64,000 bases of DNA from Bacteroidales bacterium (GCA_024400425.1 JAKSMV010000001.1:124001-188000), one strand, 5' to 3'. Shown: positions 16,589-25,828, numbered from the stretch's first letter. Numbers and translations are program-made. Notes: generated by a model from the sequence alone, not told the origin.

Positions 16589-19500
16589 ATGAAGAAAATA
16601 CTGAAGATAGCAGGCATCACCTTGGCATCAATCGTTGGGCTTGCGCTCATTGCGGTTGTCGTTGCCGTGGCGGTGGTCACTTCGTCGGGAAGACTCACTG
16701 ACTTGGTGAAAAAATACGCTCCAGAGTTCGTAAACTGCGAAATAAAGCTTGAGAAGGCCGATTTTACCCTCATCAAGACTTTTCCTAACATTGGGCTTGA
16801 AATTGACCATGTCGCCCTGCTCAATCCCATGGAGGGCACTTCTGATACCTTGGCGAATATCGACAAGCTGATTGTCTCTGCGGATGCAAAAAGGTTCCTT
16901 AACGATAAGGAAATCGTGGTGAAACAGTGCATCCTCGACCACGCTTTCGTGAATGTGTTCTTCGATGCGGAAGGTAACAGCAACCTGAATGTTTTCAACG
17001 TTTCCGACAGTGAAGATTCTACGAGTTCGTCATTCAATTATCTTGTTAATCTTGAAGAAGTGAAAATGAACGATACGAGACTTGTTTACAATGATTTGCG
17101 TTCCGATATGCGTGCCTCTACAGATGGGTTGAATCTTCGTGTGAAGGGCAAGATGACCGACAACGACATTGATGCCGACCTTGACATGAGCGTTGTTTCC
17201 TTGGCATTTACCACGCCTTCGCTCAAGGCTTTCGCCAATGATTTTTCTTTGAGCTTCGATGGTAACATGAAGGATTTCGACCTTTTGGATGGCACACTCG
17301 AAATGGCAAGTCCCGCCTTCTCGCTCGCCCTTGCTGAAGATTATCTTGACAATGATGGCTTTTCGCTTCATGCTCCGTTGAATTTCAGCTTGGCCACACT
17401 TTCGGGTCATTTTGATGATGCCATAGTTGGCCTGAACGATTATCAGATTCACATCAATGGTGATGCTGGAATGGCCGAAAATGGCGATATAAATCTTGAC
17501 TTGGGTGTGGAAACCAACACCTTAGTCATTGAGGATGTACTGACCTATTTGCCCGAGAAGGTGCAAAAGTCACTGAGCAGCATCAATTATTCAGGCAAAA
17601 TCACCATCACCGAAGCACAAGTCAAGGGTGTTTTCAACGACTCGCTGATGCCGCTTATCACAGCCAAGGTGCTCACCGACAAGGCCTCGGTCAACATTCC
17701 CTCGCTGCCTTATCCTTTCACAGATGTGGATTTGGAAGCCTTCATCAGCCTCAATCTCAACGAGAAATCGGATGTCACCATCAATCAGCTGAAGGCCAGA
17801 TTCAACCAAACCGACTTGGATGCCGATGGCTTGGTGAGTGATGTCACCGACGATTTGGCCATTGATCTCAATGTGAAAGCCGATCTGCCGATGAAAGACA
17901 TCAAAGGCTTCTTGCCCAAGAACATCAGTCTTGGAGGTCGCACCGATGTCAACCTGAAAGCGAAATTCACTCTCGACCAACTGATGAAGTCGCTCGATGA
18001 TTACAACCTCAATCGTCTTGTTGCCGATGGCTCATTGAAAATCAAGGATTTCGACTTCAATATGGACACCATTCATGCCAGTGCTCCCGTGCTTGATGTC
18101 AAGCTCACCTTGCCTGCATCGCGTAAGGGAAAGAATCGTTCGGGAGCCTATGTTGACCTCGCTTCGGGCACTTTGAAGGCTAAGGTTGGCAACGACATCG
18201 ACGCCACTTTGAATGGCTTTCATCTTGCTGCCAACGCCGACAAGTTCAAGGGACAACTCGAACAGATGGTGCTCAATGCCGCCCTCGACATGACTGCCTT
18301 GAATTTGAGCTACGATACAATCAAGGTGAACGCTGCTACTCCAGCCATTACCTTGGTCACCATACCAGCAAAGCAGAAATCGGGCCTCAATGCAGATGTG
18401 ACTTTCAGTTCGAAGAACTTGGTGGCCAATATGGGTCAGTCCTACTCGCTGAATACGAATCGCCTTTCGGTTGACGCGTCTGTGCATCAAGACAAGAACA
18501 AGATCGACATACTTAACAAGTGGAATCCTACGGCCGATTTCTCGCTCACCGATGCAACGGTCAAGGTGGATGGCATCGACGAGCCAATCAATATTTCGAA
18601 TATCGACTTCCTGTTCAACTCGCATGAGCTGGGTTTCCGCAAGAGTACATTCCGCATTGGCAATTCCGACATCAGCCTCGAAGGTAATGTGGTGGGTATC
18701 AAGGAATGGATTGAAGACCACAAGAACTTGATGAAAGGCGAGATGCAGCTCACTTCCAACATGCTCGACATCAACGAAATCATGGATCTAACGAGTGGCC
18801 TTGGCCGCAATGATGATGAGCAGGAAACCGAGAAGGAAGAAGCTACGGAAGATAATCCGTTCATGGTTCCCGAAGGCATCGATTTCACCTTTGGCATCAA
18901 GACGAAGAAATCGCTTTACGACAATTTCGACCTCAACGATTTGAGCGGCAGCATGACCGTGAAAGACGGCACGCTCATACTCCAGGAAATTGGTTTTACC
19001 AACAAGGCAGCCGAGATGCAGCTGACGGCTATGTATGAGTCGCCGCGAAAGAACAACCTCTTCTTGGCCATGGATTTCCACTTGCTCAACGTCCAGATTT
19101 CCGATTTGCTCCACATGGTGCCTTATATCGACACGTTGGTGCCTATGCTGAAGACCTTTGATGGTCAAGCCGAGTTCCATATCGATGCACAGACCAACCT
19201 GAAATCGAACTATGCTCCGAAGATTTCCACCTTGCGTGCCGCTGCCGACATCGAAGGCCAAAATCTTAGTGTCAACGACAAGTTTGCCTTCACGAAAATT
19301 ACTGATTTGCTGCAAGTCAGCAGCGATGGTGAATATCGTATCGACAGCCTCGATGTGCAACTCACCGCTTTCAAGGATGAGATTGACCTTTGGCCGTCGC
19401 AAATCGCCATCGGGAAATATAAGGTCACCGTTGATGGTAGGATGAACCTCGACCAGACGGGCGAATATCATCTTTCGGTCACGGAAACGCCGTTGCCAGT

Positions 19501-19666
19501 GCGTATGGGCCTGAAAATCTCCGGTCCTTTCAGCAATTTGAAGTTCGATGTGGAATCGTGCAAGTTCCCAAATCTTTACAAGCCTAACAAACGCAACGAC
19601 ACCGAGCAGATGTATTTCGACCTGAAAAAGAAAATCGCCGACTCGCTCAAGGCCAATGTAAGATAA
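16589..19666 (+). CDS. AsmA-family protein
   Basis: A 1025-residue protein with one N-terminal membrane anchor (KKILKIAGITLASIVGLALI and on, residues 2-30). The AsmA N-terminal motif follows (VNCEIKLEKADFTLIKTFPN) and then long repetitive beta structure to an AsmA_2-like C-terminus (ISGPFSNLKFDVES). Relatives span the periplasm as a groove and are thought to carry phospholipids to the outer membrane. The start at 16589 is 4 bp after the lipoprotein gene; an earlier in-frame ATG at 16541 lies within that gene and lacks a signal. A DNA glycosylase gene follows after 5 bp. Confidence 0.88.
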   Translation: MKKILKIAGITLASIVGLALIAVVVAVAVVTSSGRLTDLVKKYAPEFVNCEIKLEKADFTLIKTFPNIGLEIDHVALLNPMEGTSDTLANIDKLIVSADAKRFLNDKEIVVKQCILDHAFVNVFFDAEGNSNLNVFNVSDSEDSTSSSFNYLVNLEEVKMNDTRLVYNDLRSDMRASTDGLNLRVKGKMTDNDIDADLDMSVVSLAFTTPSLKAFANDFSLSFDGNMKDFDLLDGTLEMASPAFSLALAEDYLDNDGFSLHAPLNFSLATLSGHFDDAIVGLNDYQIHINGDAGMAENGDINLDLGVETNTLVIEDVLTYLPEKVQKSLSSINYSGKITITEAQVKGVFNDSLMPLITAKVLTDKASVNIPSLPYPFTDVDLEAFISLNLNEKSDVTINQLKARFNQTDLDADGLVSDVTDDLAIDLNVKADLPMKDIKGFLPKNISLGGRTDVNLKAKFTLDQLMKSLDDYNLNRLVADGSLKIKDFDFNMDTIHASAPVLDVKLTLPASRKGKNRSGAYVDLASGTLKAKVGNDIDATLNGFHLAANADKFKGQLEQMVLNAALDMTALNLSYDTIKVNAATPAITLVTIPAKQKSGLNADVTFSSKNLVANMGQSYSLNTNRLSVDASVHQDKNKIDILNKWNPTADFSLTDATVKVDGIDEPINISNIDFLFNSHELGFRKSTFRIGNSDISLEGNVVGIKEWIEDHKNLMKGEMQLTSNMLDINEIMDLTSGLGRNDDEQETEKEEATEDNPFMVPEGIDFTFGIKTKKSLYDNFDLNDLSGSMTVKDGTLILQEIGFTNKAAEMQLTAMYESPRKNNLFLAMDFHLLNVQISDLLHMVPYIDTLVPMLKTFDGQAEFHIDAQTNLKSNYAPKISTLRAAADIEGQNLSVNDKFAFTKITDLLQVSSDGEYRIDSLDVQLTAFKDEIDLWPSQIAIGKYKVTVDGRMNLDQTGEYHLSVTETPLPVRMGLKISGPFSNLKFDVESCKFPNLYKPNKRNDTEQMYFDLKKKIADSLKANVR

Positions 19667-19671
19667 AATTT

Positions 19672-20235
19672 ATGATTGAACGCCATCCTTTGCGGCCTTT
19701 CCTGCCAGCCAACGCTAAAGTTTTGTTTTTAGGTAGTTTTCCTCCTCCGCAGAAGCGCTGGAGCATGGATTTTTACTATCCTAACTTCATCAACGACCAT
19801 TGGCGTATCGAAGGCGAGGTGTGGTTTGCCGACAAGAATCACTTTGTGGATGCAACGAATAAGTGTTTCAAGAAGGACGAGATAGTGGATTTCCTCAACA
19901 AGAAAGGTATCGCCTTGTATGACACAGCCGAAGCCGTCCGTCGGCTGAAAGACAACGCTTCCGATGCTTTTCTCGAAATTGTGGAACCGACAGATATTCG
20001 TGCCTTGCTGAAACACATTCCATCGTGCCGCGCCATCGCCACGACGGGCGAAAAGGCTACGGGAGAAGTGTGCCAGCATTTCGGCGTGGAAAAGTTGCCA
20101 GCAGTAGGCAGCAAAACCGAACTTGAAGCGGGTTTGTGGCTTTATCGCTTGCCGTCATCATCACGAGCTTATCCTTTGGCTTTCGACAAGAAAGTGGAAG
20201 CCTATCGGAAGGCATTTGAAGAGATATTCGGGTAA
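19672..20235 (+). CDS. Uracil-DNA glycosylase-family protein
   Basis: A 187-residue cytoplasmic protein. LFLGSFPPPQKRW near residue 20 is the first UDG-family motif (GxxPP type as in MUG/UDG-like enzymes), FYYPN follows, and YRLPSSSRAYPLAFDKK near the C-terminus holds the second (HPSPxxx-like) loop, here PSSSRAYPL. Family members cut uracil or mismatched bases from DNA; the catalytic Asp/Asn cannot be assigned with certainty. It is the third gene of the operon starting at 16219, 5 bp after the AsmA stop. Confidence 0.75.
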   Translation: MIERHPLRPFLPANAKVLFLGSFPPPQKRWSMDFYYPNFINDHWRIEGEVWFADKNHFVDATNKCFKKDEIVDFLNKKGIALYDTAEAVRRLKDNASDAFLEIVEPTDIRALLKHIPSCRAIATTGEKATGEVCQHFGVEKLPAVGSKTELEAGLWLYRLPSSSRAYPLAFDKKVEAYRKAFEEIFG

Positions 20236-20260
20236 TCTTGTGGAAGTCTGCAAGTGATAT

Positions 20261-20371
20261 TTGCAAAAAAGTTGAAAAAAGAGCATAAAATATATGCAAA
20301 AAGGTGTATTTTTGCACTTGAAATAGTTGCAAAAAAGTGTGTTTTTAACCATTTTTTAATTGCAAAAAAGT
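20261..20371 (+). repeat. Four TTGCAAAAAAGT repeats with an exact 33-bp period
   Basis: Copies begin at 20261 (TTGCAAAAAAGT), 20294 (ATGCAAAAAGGT), 20327 (TTGCAAAAAAGT) and 20360 (TTGCAAAAAAGT). An inverted half copy (ATTTTTGCACTT) lies at 20308. The -7 box of the ATPase gene is inside the second repeat unit and the last copy ends 9 bp before its ATG. Even spacing of about three helical turns around a promoter suggests a cooperative operator. Confidence 0.8.
20307..20314 (+). promoter_or_regulatory. -7 box (TATTTTTG) inside the 33-bp repeat array
   Basis: A TAnnTTTG match 66 bp upstream of the ATPase ATG at 20381, with repeats on both sides. Confidence 0.55.
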
Positions 20372-20380
20372 AGAAATTAT

Positions 20381-21679
20381 ATGCTTAAAAGAAAGATTAT
20401 CAATATATTATTAAATTGGAAAAAATCTTCTGAAAAAAGTGCATTGCTTTTGAAGGGTGCTAGGCAAGTTGGAAAGACTACAGTCATTCGTGAATTTGCG
20501 AAGACTTATTACGAACATTTTGTCGAAGTCAACTTTGAGCTTGACCCCAAGGCAAAACTGGCTTTCGAAGAAAAACGTGATACGGCAACAATCATCAGCA
20601 AGCTGTCGCTAATGGGTTACGGGCCGTTTGTTAAAGGAAAGACTTTGGTCTTTTTCGATGAAATCCAAAGTTGTCCGAATGCACGCACAGCCATCAAATT
20701 CTTGGTTGAAGAAGGCCAATTTGATTACATAGAATCAGGTTCGTTGTTAGGCATCAATTACAAGGACGTTTCATCTTATCCTGTAGGTTTTGAGGAGCAA
20801 ATTGATATGTATCCGCTTGATTTCGAGGAATTTCTTTGGGCGATGAATGTGAGTGAAGATGTGATTGGCATGATTCGTGAAGCATACGAGAATTGCCAGC
20901 CGTTGCCCGATTTCGTCCACGAGCAGATGATGCGCCATTACCGTAACTACCTCATTGTTGGCGGAATGCCACAAGTGGTGACGACTTATATGAGCAATGC
21001 CGATTTTTCAGCCACGTTGCGCCAGCAAAAGAAAATAATGAAGAGCTATCGCGACGACATCGCAAAATATGCCGGCAGCCAAAAAGTTAAAGCCAAATCG
21101 TTTTTCGACACCATTCCTGTTCAGTTGAGTAAGGAAAAAAAACGTTTCATTTTCAATGACTTGGATCCAAAGGCCAAAAGCAAAGACTACGAAGATGCGG
21201 CTTTGTGGCTACAGGACGCAGGCACAGCTTATTTTTCGTACAACACCAATGCCCTCGAACTGCCTTTCATTTTCTCTGAAAAACGCAATCTCTACAAGGC
21301 TTTTCTGCTTGATACGGGTTTGCTGTGCTCGTGCTGGAAAGAGAGCATCCAGTGGCAAGTTATCAATGGTAACATCCAAATCAACGAAGGTGCCTTGACC
21401 GAGAATTATGTCGCTGCCGAGTTGGTAAGACATGGGCACGACCTCCATTACTACGACCACAACAGCCGTCAGGAATTGGACTTCCTCTTTCAAGAGAACA
21501 ACAAGATTTCGGTCATTGAAGTGAAATCGGGCGACAATTTCAAGGCTCATGCATCACTCAATTCGGCTCTTGGCTACTTTGGCGACAAAATCGAGCGGGC
21601 TATGGTGTTCAGCAAGTTCAATGTTGACTCCATAGGACGAGTGGTCTATTATCCGCTTTATATGACCATGTTCATTTGA
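20381..21679 (+). CDS. AAA_14/DUF4143 ATPase
   Basis: A 432-residue cytoplasmic protein. The Walker A loop is GARQVGKTT near residue 27, Walker B is KTLVFFDEIQ, and the C-terminal DUF4143 part includes LYKAFLLDTGLLCS and a nuclease-like RQELDFLF...ISVIEVKSG segment, which resembles the D-ExK core of PD-(D/E)XK folds. Such ATPases occur in many copies in Bacteroidota; their role is not established. The start at 20381 is preferred to an in-frame TTG at 20360 that lies in the last upstream repeat. A bidirectional terminator follows. Confidence 0.9.
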   Translation: MLKRKIINILLNWKKSSEKSALLLKGARQVGKTTVIREFAKTYYEHFVEVNFELDPKAKLAFEEKRDTATIISKLSLMGYGPFVKGKTLVFFDEIQSCPNARTAIKFLVEEGQFDYIESGSLLGINYKDVSSYPVGFEEQIDMYPLDFEEFLWAMNVSEDVIGMIREAYENCQPLPDFVHEQMMRHYRNYLIVGGMPQVVTTYMSNADFSATLRQQKKIMKSYRDDIAKYAGSQKVKAKSFFDTIPVQLSKEKKRFIFNDLDPKAKSKDYEDAALWLQDAGTAYFSYNTNALELPFIFSEKRNLYKAFLLDTGLLCSCWKESIQWQVINGNIQINEGALTENYVAAELVRHGHDLHYYDHNSRQELDFLFQENNKISVIEVKSGDNFKAHASLNSALGYFGDKIERAMVFSKFNVDSIGRVVYYPLYMTMFI

Positions 21680-21701
21680 ACCAGATTGTTCCTCAAATAC
21701 C

Positions 21702-21731
21702 AAAAAAAAAGCCGCTCCAAGAGCGGCTTTT
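21702..21731. terminator. Bidirectional rho-independent terminator
   Basis: A GCCGCTC/GAGCGGC stem (21711-21717 and 21721-21727) with loop CAA, flanked by a run of A and a run of T, between the convergent ATPase and YpfJ-like genes. It can work in both directions. Confidence 0.85.
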
Positions 21732-21753
21732 CTGTTTCATCTTGTTGTTTGTA

Positions 21754-22626
21754 TTACAGACTGTTGTAAGCAGGTGAGAAGGTGTCGCCTTGGTTGATGT
21801 CGCCGGTTCTCAGACCTTTGCGAAGCCAACGTGAGCGCTGGTCGGAGGTGCCGTGGTTGAAGGTTTCGGGCATGGTCTTGCCGTAGGCTTTCTTTTGCAA
21901 ATAGTCGTCGCCAATTTTCGAAGCGGCGTTCAAGGCTTCCTCGACATCGCCATCTTCCAATGAGCCGAACATTTTATTGTCGTTGTAAGCCCAAACACCA
22001 GCGTAGAAATCGGCTTGCAGTTCAAGGCGCACACTGATTTCGTTGGCCCTCTTTGTACCTTGACCATATTGCTGCATGGCTTGGTGGGCTTGGCCGAGAG
22101 TGCCAAGTTCGTTTTGCACATGGTGGCCTACTTCGTGGGCAATGACATAAGCGTAAGCGAAATCTCCGTCAGCGCCGATTTGCTTCTTCATCTCCTTGAA
22201 GAATGACAAATCGAGATAGACGCACTGGTCGCCAGAGCAATAGAATGGACCGCAATCTGATGTTGCACCACCGCAAGCAGATGTGACTTGTCCTTCGAAA
22301 ATCACGAGTTTGGGAGCGTGATAAACTTTGCCCAGTTTCTTGAATTCAGCTGACCACACATCTTCGGTACCAGCAAGAATTTGTGAAGCAAAAGTGGTTA
22401 ATTCTTGATATTCAGGATCATCCAGTTGTTCACTAGCCACCGATACTTCGGTTGGATTGCCACTATTTTGAGCGGCTTGAAATGCTTGTTGTGGATCTTT
22501 CGTTACAAAGAATACGATGACTGCAACAATGATGCCGCCTAATCCTAATCCGCCTGCTTTGGCAACAGTGCCTTTTCCACGGCGGTCTTCAACGTTTGTA
22601 CTTACTCTACGTCCTTCTAATTTCAT
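21754..22626 (-). CDS. ypfJ: YpfJ-type neutral zinc metallopeptidase
   Basis: A 290-residue membrane-anchored protein: short cytoplasmic MKLEGRRVSTNVEDRRG, one membrane segment (about 25-42), then the peptidase domain with HEVGHH at residues 164-169, preceded by CGPFYCSGDQCVYLDLSFF. Length and both motifs match the YpfJ/KPN_00283 family. The substrate is unknown. It is monocistronic: a -7 box lies 44 bp upstream and the terminator at 21702-21731 follows. Confidence 0.9.
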   Translation of the reverse strand: MKLEGRRVSTNVEDRRGKGTVAKAGGLGLGGIIVAVIVFFVTKDPQQAFQAAQNSGNPTEVSVASEQLDDPEYQELTTFASQILAGTEDVWSAEFKKLGKVYHAPKLVIFEGQVTSACGGATSDCGPFYCSGDQCVYLDLSFFKEMKKQIGADGDFAYAYVIAHEVGHHVQNELGTLGQAHQAMQQYGQGTKRANEISVRLELQADFYAGVWAYNDNKMFGSLEDGDVEEALNAASKIGDDYLQKKAYGKTMPETFNHGTSDQRSRWLRKGLRTGDINQGDTFSPAYNSL

Positions 22627-22670
22627 GATAATGAGTGTTATGATTGATTATTGTTCTCTTTTTAGAAGCA

Positions 22671-22678
22671 CAAAAATA
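22671..22678 (-). promoter_or_regulatory. -7 box (TATTTTTG) for ypfJ
   Basis: Minus-strand TATTTTTG, 44 bp upstream of the ATG at 22626. Confidence 0.6.
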
Positions 22679-22689
22679 AAGAAAATGTT

Positions 22690-22716
22690 TTGACAACTGA
22701 AAAAAATCTATTTTTG
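22690..22716 (+). promoter_or_regulatory. Full promoter (TTGAC ... TATTTTTG) for the nucleotidase operon
   Basis: TTGAC at 22690-22694 and TATTTTTG at 22709-22716, 19 bp from box to box, the usual Bacteroidota -33/-7 arrangement. The ATG at 22749 lies 32 bp downstream. Confidence 0.7.
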
Positions 22717-22748
22717 CATCCTTAATATCAACAAATAAATCTTTTACT

Positions 22749-22946
22749 ATGAAAGTTTTCGTTAACGACACCGAAGTCAAAACCTATTATGGCGCTAAGG
22801 TGAAATCGGCAGTTTTGGTATATTGCCGCGACAACAAACTCAACAACGATTTGCAACGGATTGAAGTCCGCGATGCTTATGGCAATATCTTGGACATCGA
22901 TGGTTCCTTGCGTGCCAACACAAAAATCTACGTCAAATTTTCCTGA
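22749..22946 (+). CDS. Small hypothetical protein upstream of the 5'-nucleotidase
   Basis: A 65-residue protein, MKVFVNDTEVKTYYGAKVK at the start, beta-rich with an IEVRDAYGNILDIDGSL segment. No signal peptide and no recognised domain. It lies directly behind a good promoter and 3 bp before the nucleotidase gene, so it is a real operon member; its function cannot be inferred. Confidence 0.7.
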   Translation: MKVFVNDTEVKTYYGAKVKSAVLVYCRDNKLNNDLQRIEVRDAYGNILDIDGSLRANTKIYVKFS

Positions 22947-22949
22947 GTA

Positions 22950-24374
22950 ATGAAACGGATATGTAAAGTATTGTCATTGATGTTGTTGACATCGTTGACA
23001 TTCATGGCTTGCCAGCCAAAGCAACAGAAAATCTATATCGCGTCGGTGAACGACCAGCATGCCAACATCGACAACTATCCGCAGTTCGCAGCGCTGATTG
23101 ATAGTCTCCGCTCGGTTCACCCCGATTTGTTGCTCGTCGCTGCTGGCGACAACCGCTCGGGCAATCCCGTCAACGACCGTTACGAAGAACCTGCCAAGCC
23201 GATGTATAACCTGATGAACGAAGTCGGTTTCGACCTCTCGTGCTTTGGCAATCACGAGTGGGATGGTGGTATGAGTGGCCTCCACAAGGTGTTGGGTTGG
23301 GCCAATTTTCCTTTCATCTGTGCCAACGTCACTTTCGAGGATTCGCTCGACTTGAATGTGAATCCGTACGTTGTCATCGAAAAAGACGGTTTGAAGCTTG
23401 CTTTTGTTGGTGCCATTCAACTGGGTCCCAACGGTTTGCCCGATTCGCATCCGAGTAACCTAATCGGCGCACACTTCGTTCCGATTGCCGAAGTACTGCC
23501 TCAATATCTGAATTTGCGCGACGATAATAACGCTCTCATCTTGGTGTCGCATTGTGGCTATGAAGAGGACCGTGAGATCGCTGAGCAGTTCCCACAACTC
23601 GATGTCATCATCGGTGGTCACACGCACACTCGCGTTGCCGAAACGCAACTTGTCAATGGCGTGATGATTACACAAGCCGAAAGCAAGGTGAAATATGTGA
23701 CCCTCAGCACTTTGACATTCGAAGACGGAAAACTCATCGACAAACAGGAAGAGTTGCTCTCGGTACGCGATTTCCCAAAACGCAACGAAAAAGTGCAAGC
23801 CATGGTGAATGAATACAACAGCAATGAATTTTTTGCCACCGTGGTTTGCAACAACCTCACTGAAATCAATACATACGAACAACTTGGCTGCCTGATGACC
23901 GATGCCATCCGCTCCACTTCAGGTGCCGATATGGGCTTCCAAAACCCTGGTGGCGTGCGCTTCGACACGCTCTCGGTGCGTCCTGTGACCAAGAAAGACA
24001 TCTTTGCCCTCGACCCATTCGACAACGAAATCATCCAGTTCACGCTGAGTGGCGAAGAAATCATCCGTCTCATGAAGGTGTGCTACACCACCGATGGCGG
24101 CCCGATTTATTGCTCGGGATGCTCATACACCTATAGCGAAGACGAAAATGGCGAAATGACCGACATCAATGTTACCTTAGATAATGGTAAACCATTGGAT
24201 ATGAGCGCAAAATATACCATCGTGATGAACAGCTACATGTCAACGGTTTTTGATTATGAACACGAAGACCAAGGGACCTCAACCTTCCGTTCATCCAACG
24301 ACATGATGCTCGATTTTCTTGGCAAACACCCTGATATTGACTACGGTAGCACATCGCGCGTCACCGAAAAGTGA
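22950..24374 (+). CDS. 5'-nucleotidase/metallophosphatase lipoprotein (UshA-like)
   Basis: A 474-residue lipoprotein (lipobox FMAC near residue 20). The N-terminal metallophosphatase domain has IYIASVNDQHANI, AAGDNRSGNPVN, FGNHEWDGG, LVSHCGYEEDRE and GGHTHTRV, which supply the two-metal ligands. The C-terminal 5'-nucleotidase domain has LMTDAIRSTSGADMGFQNPGGVRFD and the substrate-binding DPFDNEI region. Both domains are in one chain. It should hydrolyse extracytoplasmic nucleotides for salvage. It is cotranscribed with the 65-residue protein. Confidence 0.9.
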   Translation: MKRICKVLSLMLLTSLTFMACQPKQQKIYIASVNDQHANIDNYPQFAALIDSLRSVHPDLLLVAAGDNRSGNPVNDRYEEPAKPMYNLMNEVGFDLSCFGNHEWDGGMSGLHKVLGWANFPFICANVTFEDSLDLNVNPYVVIEKDGLKLAFVGAIQLGPNGLPDSHPSNLIGAHFVPIAEVLPQYLNLRDDNNALILVSHCGYEEDREIAEQFPQLDVIIGGHTHTRVAETQLVNGVMITQAESKVKYVTLSTLTFEDGKLIDKQEELLSVRDFPKRNEKVQAMVNEYNSNEFFATVVCNNLTEINTYEQLGCLMTDAIRSTSGADMGFQNPGGVRFDTLSVRPVTKKDIFALDPFDNEIIQFTLSGEEIIRLMKVCYTTDGGPIYCSGCSYTYSEDENGEMTDINVTLDNGKPLDMSAKYTIVMNSYMSTVFDYEHEDQGTSTFRSSNDMMLDFLGKHPDIDYGSTSRVTEK

Positions 24375-24393
24375 TTTTGGCACAGTTTTGGCA

Positions 24394-24401
24394 TAAGTTT
24401 G
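24394..24401 (+). promoter_or_regulatory. -7 box (TAAGTTTG) for the Ser-rich protein gene
   Basis: A TAnnTTTG match 43 bp upstream of the ATG at 24445. Confidence 0.5.
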
Positions 24402-24444
24402 GTCAGAGAAAAACCTAAGTCTAACCCTTAAAAATCACAGAACT

Positions 24445-25689
24445 ATGAAAATCAAGAGCATTTTGATGACCATCCTGCTGGCAGTAGGATTCATCGCAGC
24501 GAAAGCAGCCACTGGCTATCCTCCAGAACTCGTCTTGGTATCACAGCCGGTGATGACTTACAACGATTACTCCAACACGCTCACCGTCTATTACGATGTG
24601 CAGAACATCGGAGACTACCGTTACAAGGGTTATGTGTACATCTACCTTGACCCTGACGACGGATACTACTACGCAAAAAAGCGTGTCAAGGTCTGCCCCG
24701 GTAGAATCAAGAGAATAGCTATCGACATTCCCGCCTATCGCCCGAATCCGAGCTACACTTACACTATCATGCCATACTACGAACTTGGCGACGAACTCTA
24801 CAGCTTCACCACTTTCGAGTACTTCGACCCATTAGCCTTCCGCTGGAATGGTCCCCGCAACGAATACCACGTTGTAATCAATCTGGCACCAGTGCCACGC
24901 TACTACAACCGTCCAGGCACTTACCGCTACTACTACGACGGCTACCGTCCGCCAATGCCACCTCCACCACCTCCTGGATTCGCAGGTCCCGCACCAGCGC
25001 CACACGTCCTCGACCCAGCTCACCACACCTATCACTACCACTACAACAACGGTGGCTATCCCGCAACGCACAACTTCGGCGAAGGCGCACACGTTCACGA
25101 CAGCGGGAACAACAATCCTAGCTCAAGTGGCAATGGTCAAGCCACGGTGAGACCAAACAACAACGGAACTTCTGGAAGCATGAGCAGCAACGGAGCTGGC
25201 AACAATAACCAGAACAACTTCAACGGCTCGAGTAATAATGGGGCTACGGTCCGTCCAAACGGCAACCCTGCTGGCAACAACAGCGGTGCCAGCCGCCCAA
25301 GCAGCGGAAACAACAACGGCGCTACCACTCGCCCGAATAGCGGAAACAGCGGTGTAAGCTCAGGCAGCACCAGTCGCCCAAGCAGTGGAGTCGGAACAGG
25401 CAGCAACAATGGAAGCAACCGTCCGAGCAGTGGAAGCAGCAGCGTAGGACGCACAAGCAACTCAAGCAGTAGCAGCAGCGCAACAACGGCTCGCCCAAGC
25501 AGCGGGAACTCGAGCAGCAACCGCTCAGGCAGCACAAGCAGTTCAGGTTCGGCGAGAACCAGCAGCTCATCAAGCTCAAGCAGCCGCAGCAGCGCGACGT
25601 CCTCATCGAGCAGCAGCAGCTCAAGATCAAGCAGCAGCTCGTCATCAAGTTCGAGAAGCGGCAACTCTTCAACCGGAGCACGCAGATAA
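24445..25689 (+). CDS. Secreted protein with long Ser/Asn/Gly-rich tail
   Basis: A 414-residue protein with a signal peptide (residues 1-21). Residues about 25-150 form a beta-rich, Tyr-rich domain (YDVQNIGDYRYKGYVYIYLD) that looks like an Ig-like/CARDB-type fold. A Pro stretch (MPPPPPPGF) follows, then a His/Tyr patch (HHTYHYHYNN). From about 215 to the end the chain is low-complexity Asn-Gly-Ser-Arg-Pro with repeats of RPSSG and serine runs. No lipobox or sorting domain is seen. The tail may be a flexible surface linker or a glycosylation substrate; function unknown. A strong terminator follows. Confidence 0.75.
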   Translation: MKIKSILMTILLAVGFIAAKAATGYPPELVLVSQPVMTYNDYSNTLTVYYDVQNIGDYRYKGYVYIYLDPDDGYYYAKKRVKVCPGRIKRIAIDIPAYRPNPSYTYTIMPYYELGDELYSFTTFEYFDPLAFRWNGPRNEYHVVINLAPVPRYYNRPGTYRYYYDGYRPPMPPPPPPGFAGPAPAPHVLDPAHHTYHYHYNNGGYPATHNFGEGAHVHDSGNNNPSSSGNGQATVRPNNNGTSGSMSSNGAGNNNQNNFNGSSNNGATVRPNGNPAGNNSGASRPSSGNNNGATTRPNSGNSGVSSGSTSRPSSGVGTGSNNGSNRPSSGSSSVGRTSNSSSSSSATTARPSSGNSSSNRSGSTSSSGSARTSSSSSSSSRSSATSSSSSSSSRSSSSSSSSSRSGNSSTGARR

Positions 25690-25712
25690 ACCTGGATGAC
25701 ACTCGACATACC

Positions 25713-25753
25713 AAAGACGGAGGCGGTCCAAACGGACTGCCTCCGTTGTCTTT
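25713..25753 (+). terminator. Rho-independent terminator
   Basis: A long hairpin: AAAGACGGAGGCGGTCC pairs with GGACTGCCTCCGTTGTCTTT around the loop AAAC, with one bulge and one mismatch. It follows the Ser-rich gene by 23 bp. Confidence 0.8.
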
Positions 25754-25798
25754 ATTTCCGCTTTTGGACAATTTAAAAAGCCGTACTCTTTTTTTTCA

Positions 25799-25806
25799 TA
25801 CATTTG
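25799..25806 (+). promoter_or_regulatory. -7 box (TACATTTG) for the PlsC-like gene
   Basis: A TAnnTTTG match 22 bp upstream of the ATG at 25829. Confidence 0.6.
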
Positions 25807-25828
25807 CACAACGAAACACACGCTTTAC

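Noticed and set aside
25137..25709. Leu-rich 190-residue minus-strand frame
   Set aside because: Produced by the Ser codons of the low-complexity tail read on the other strand.
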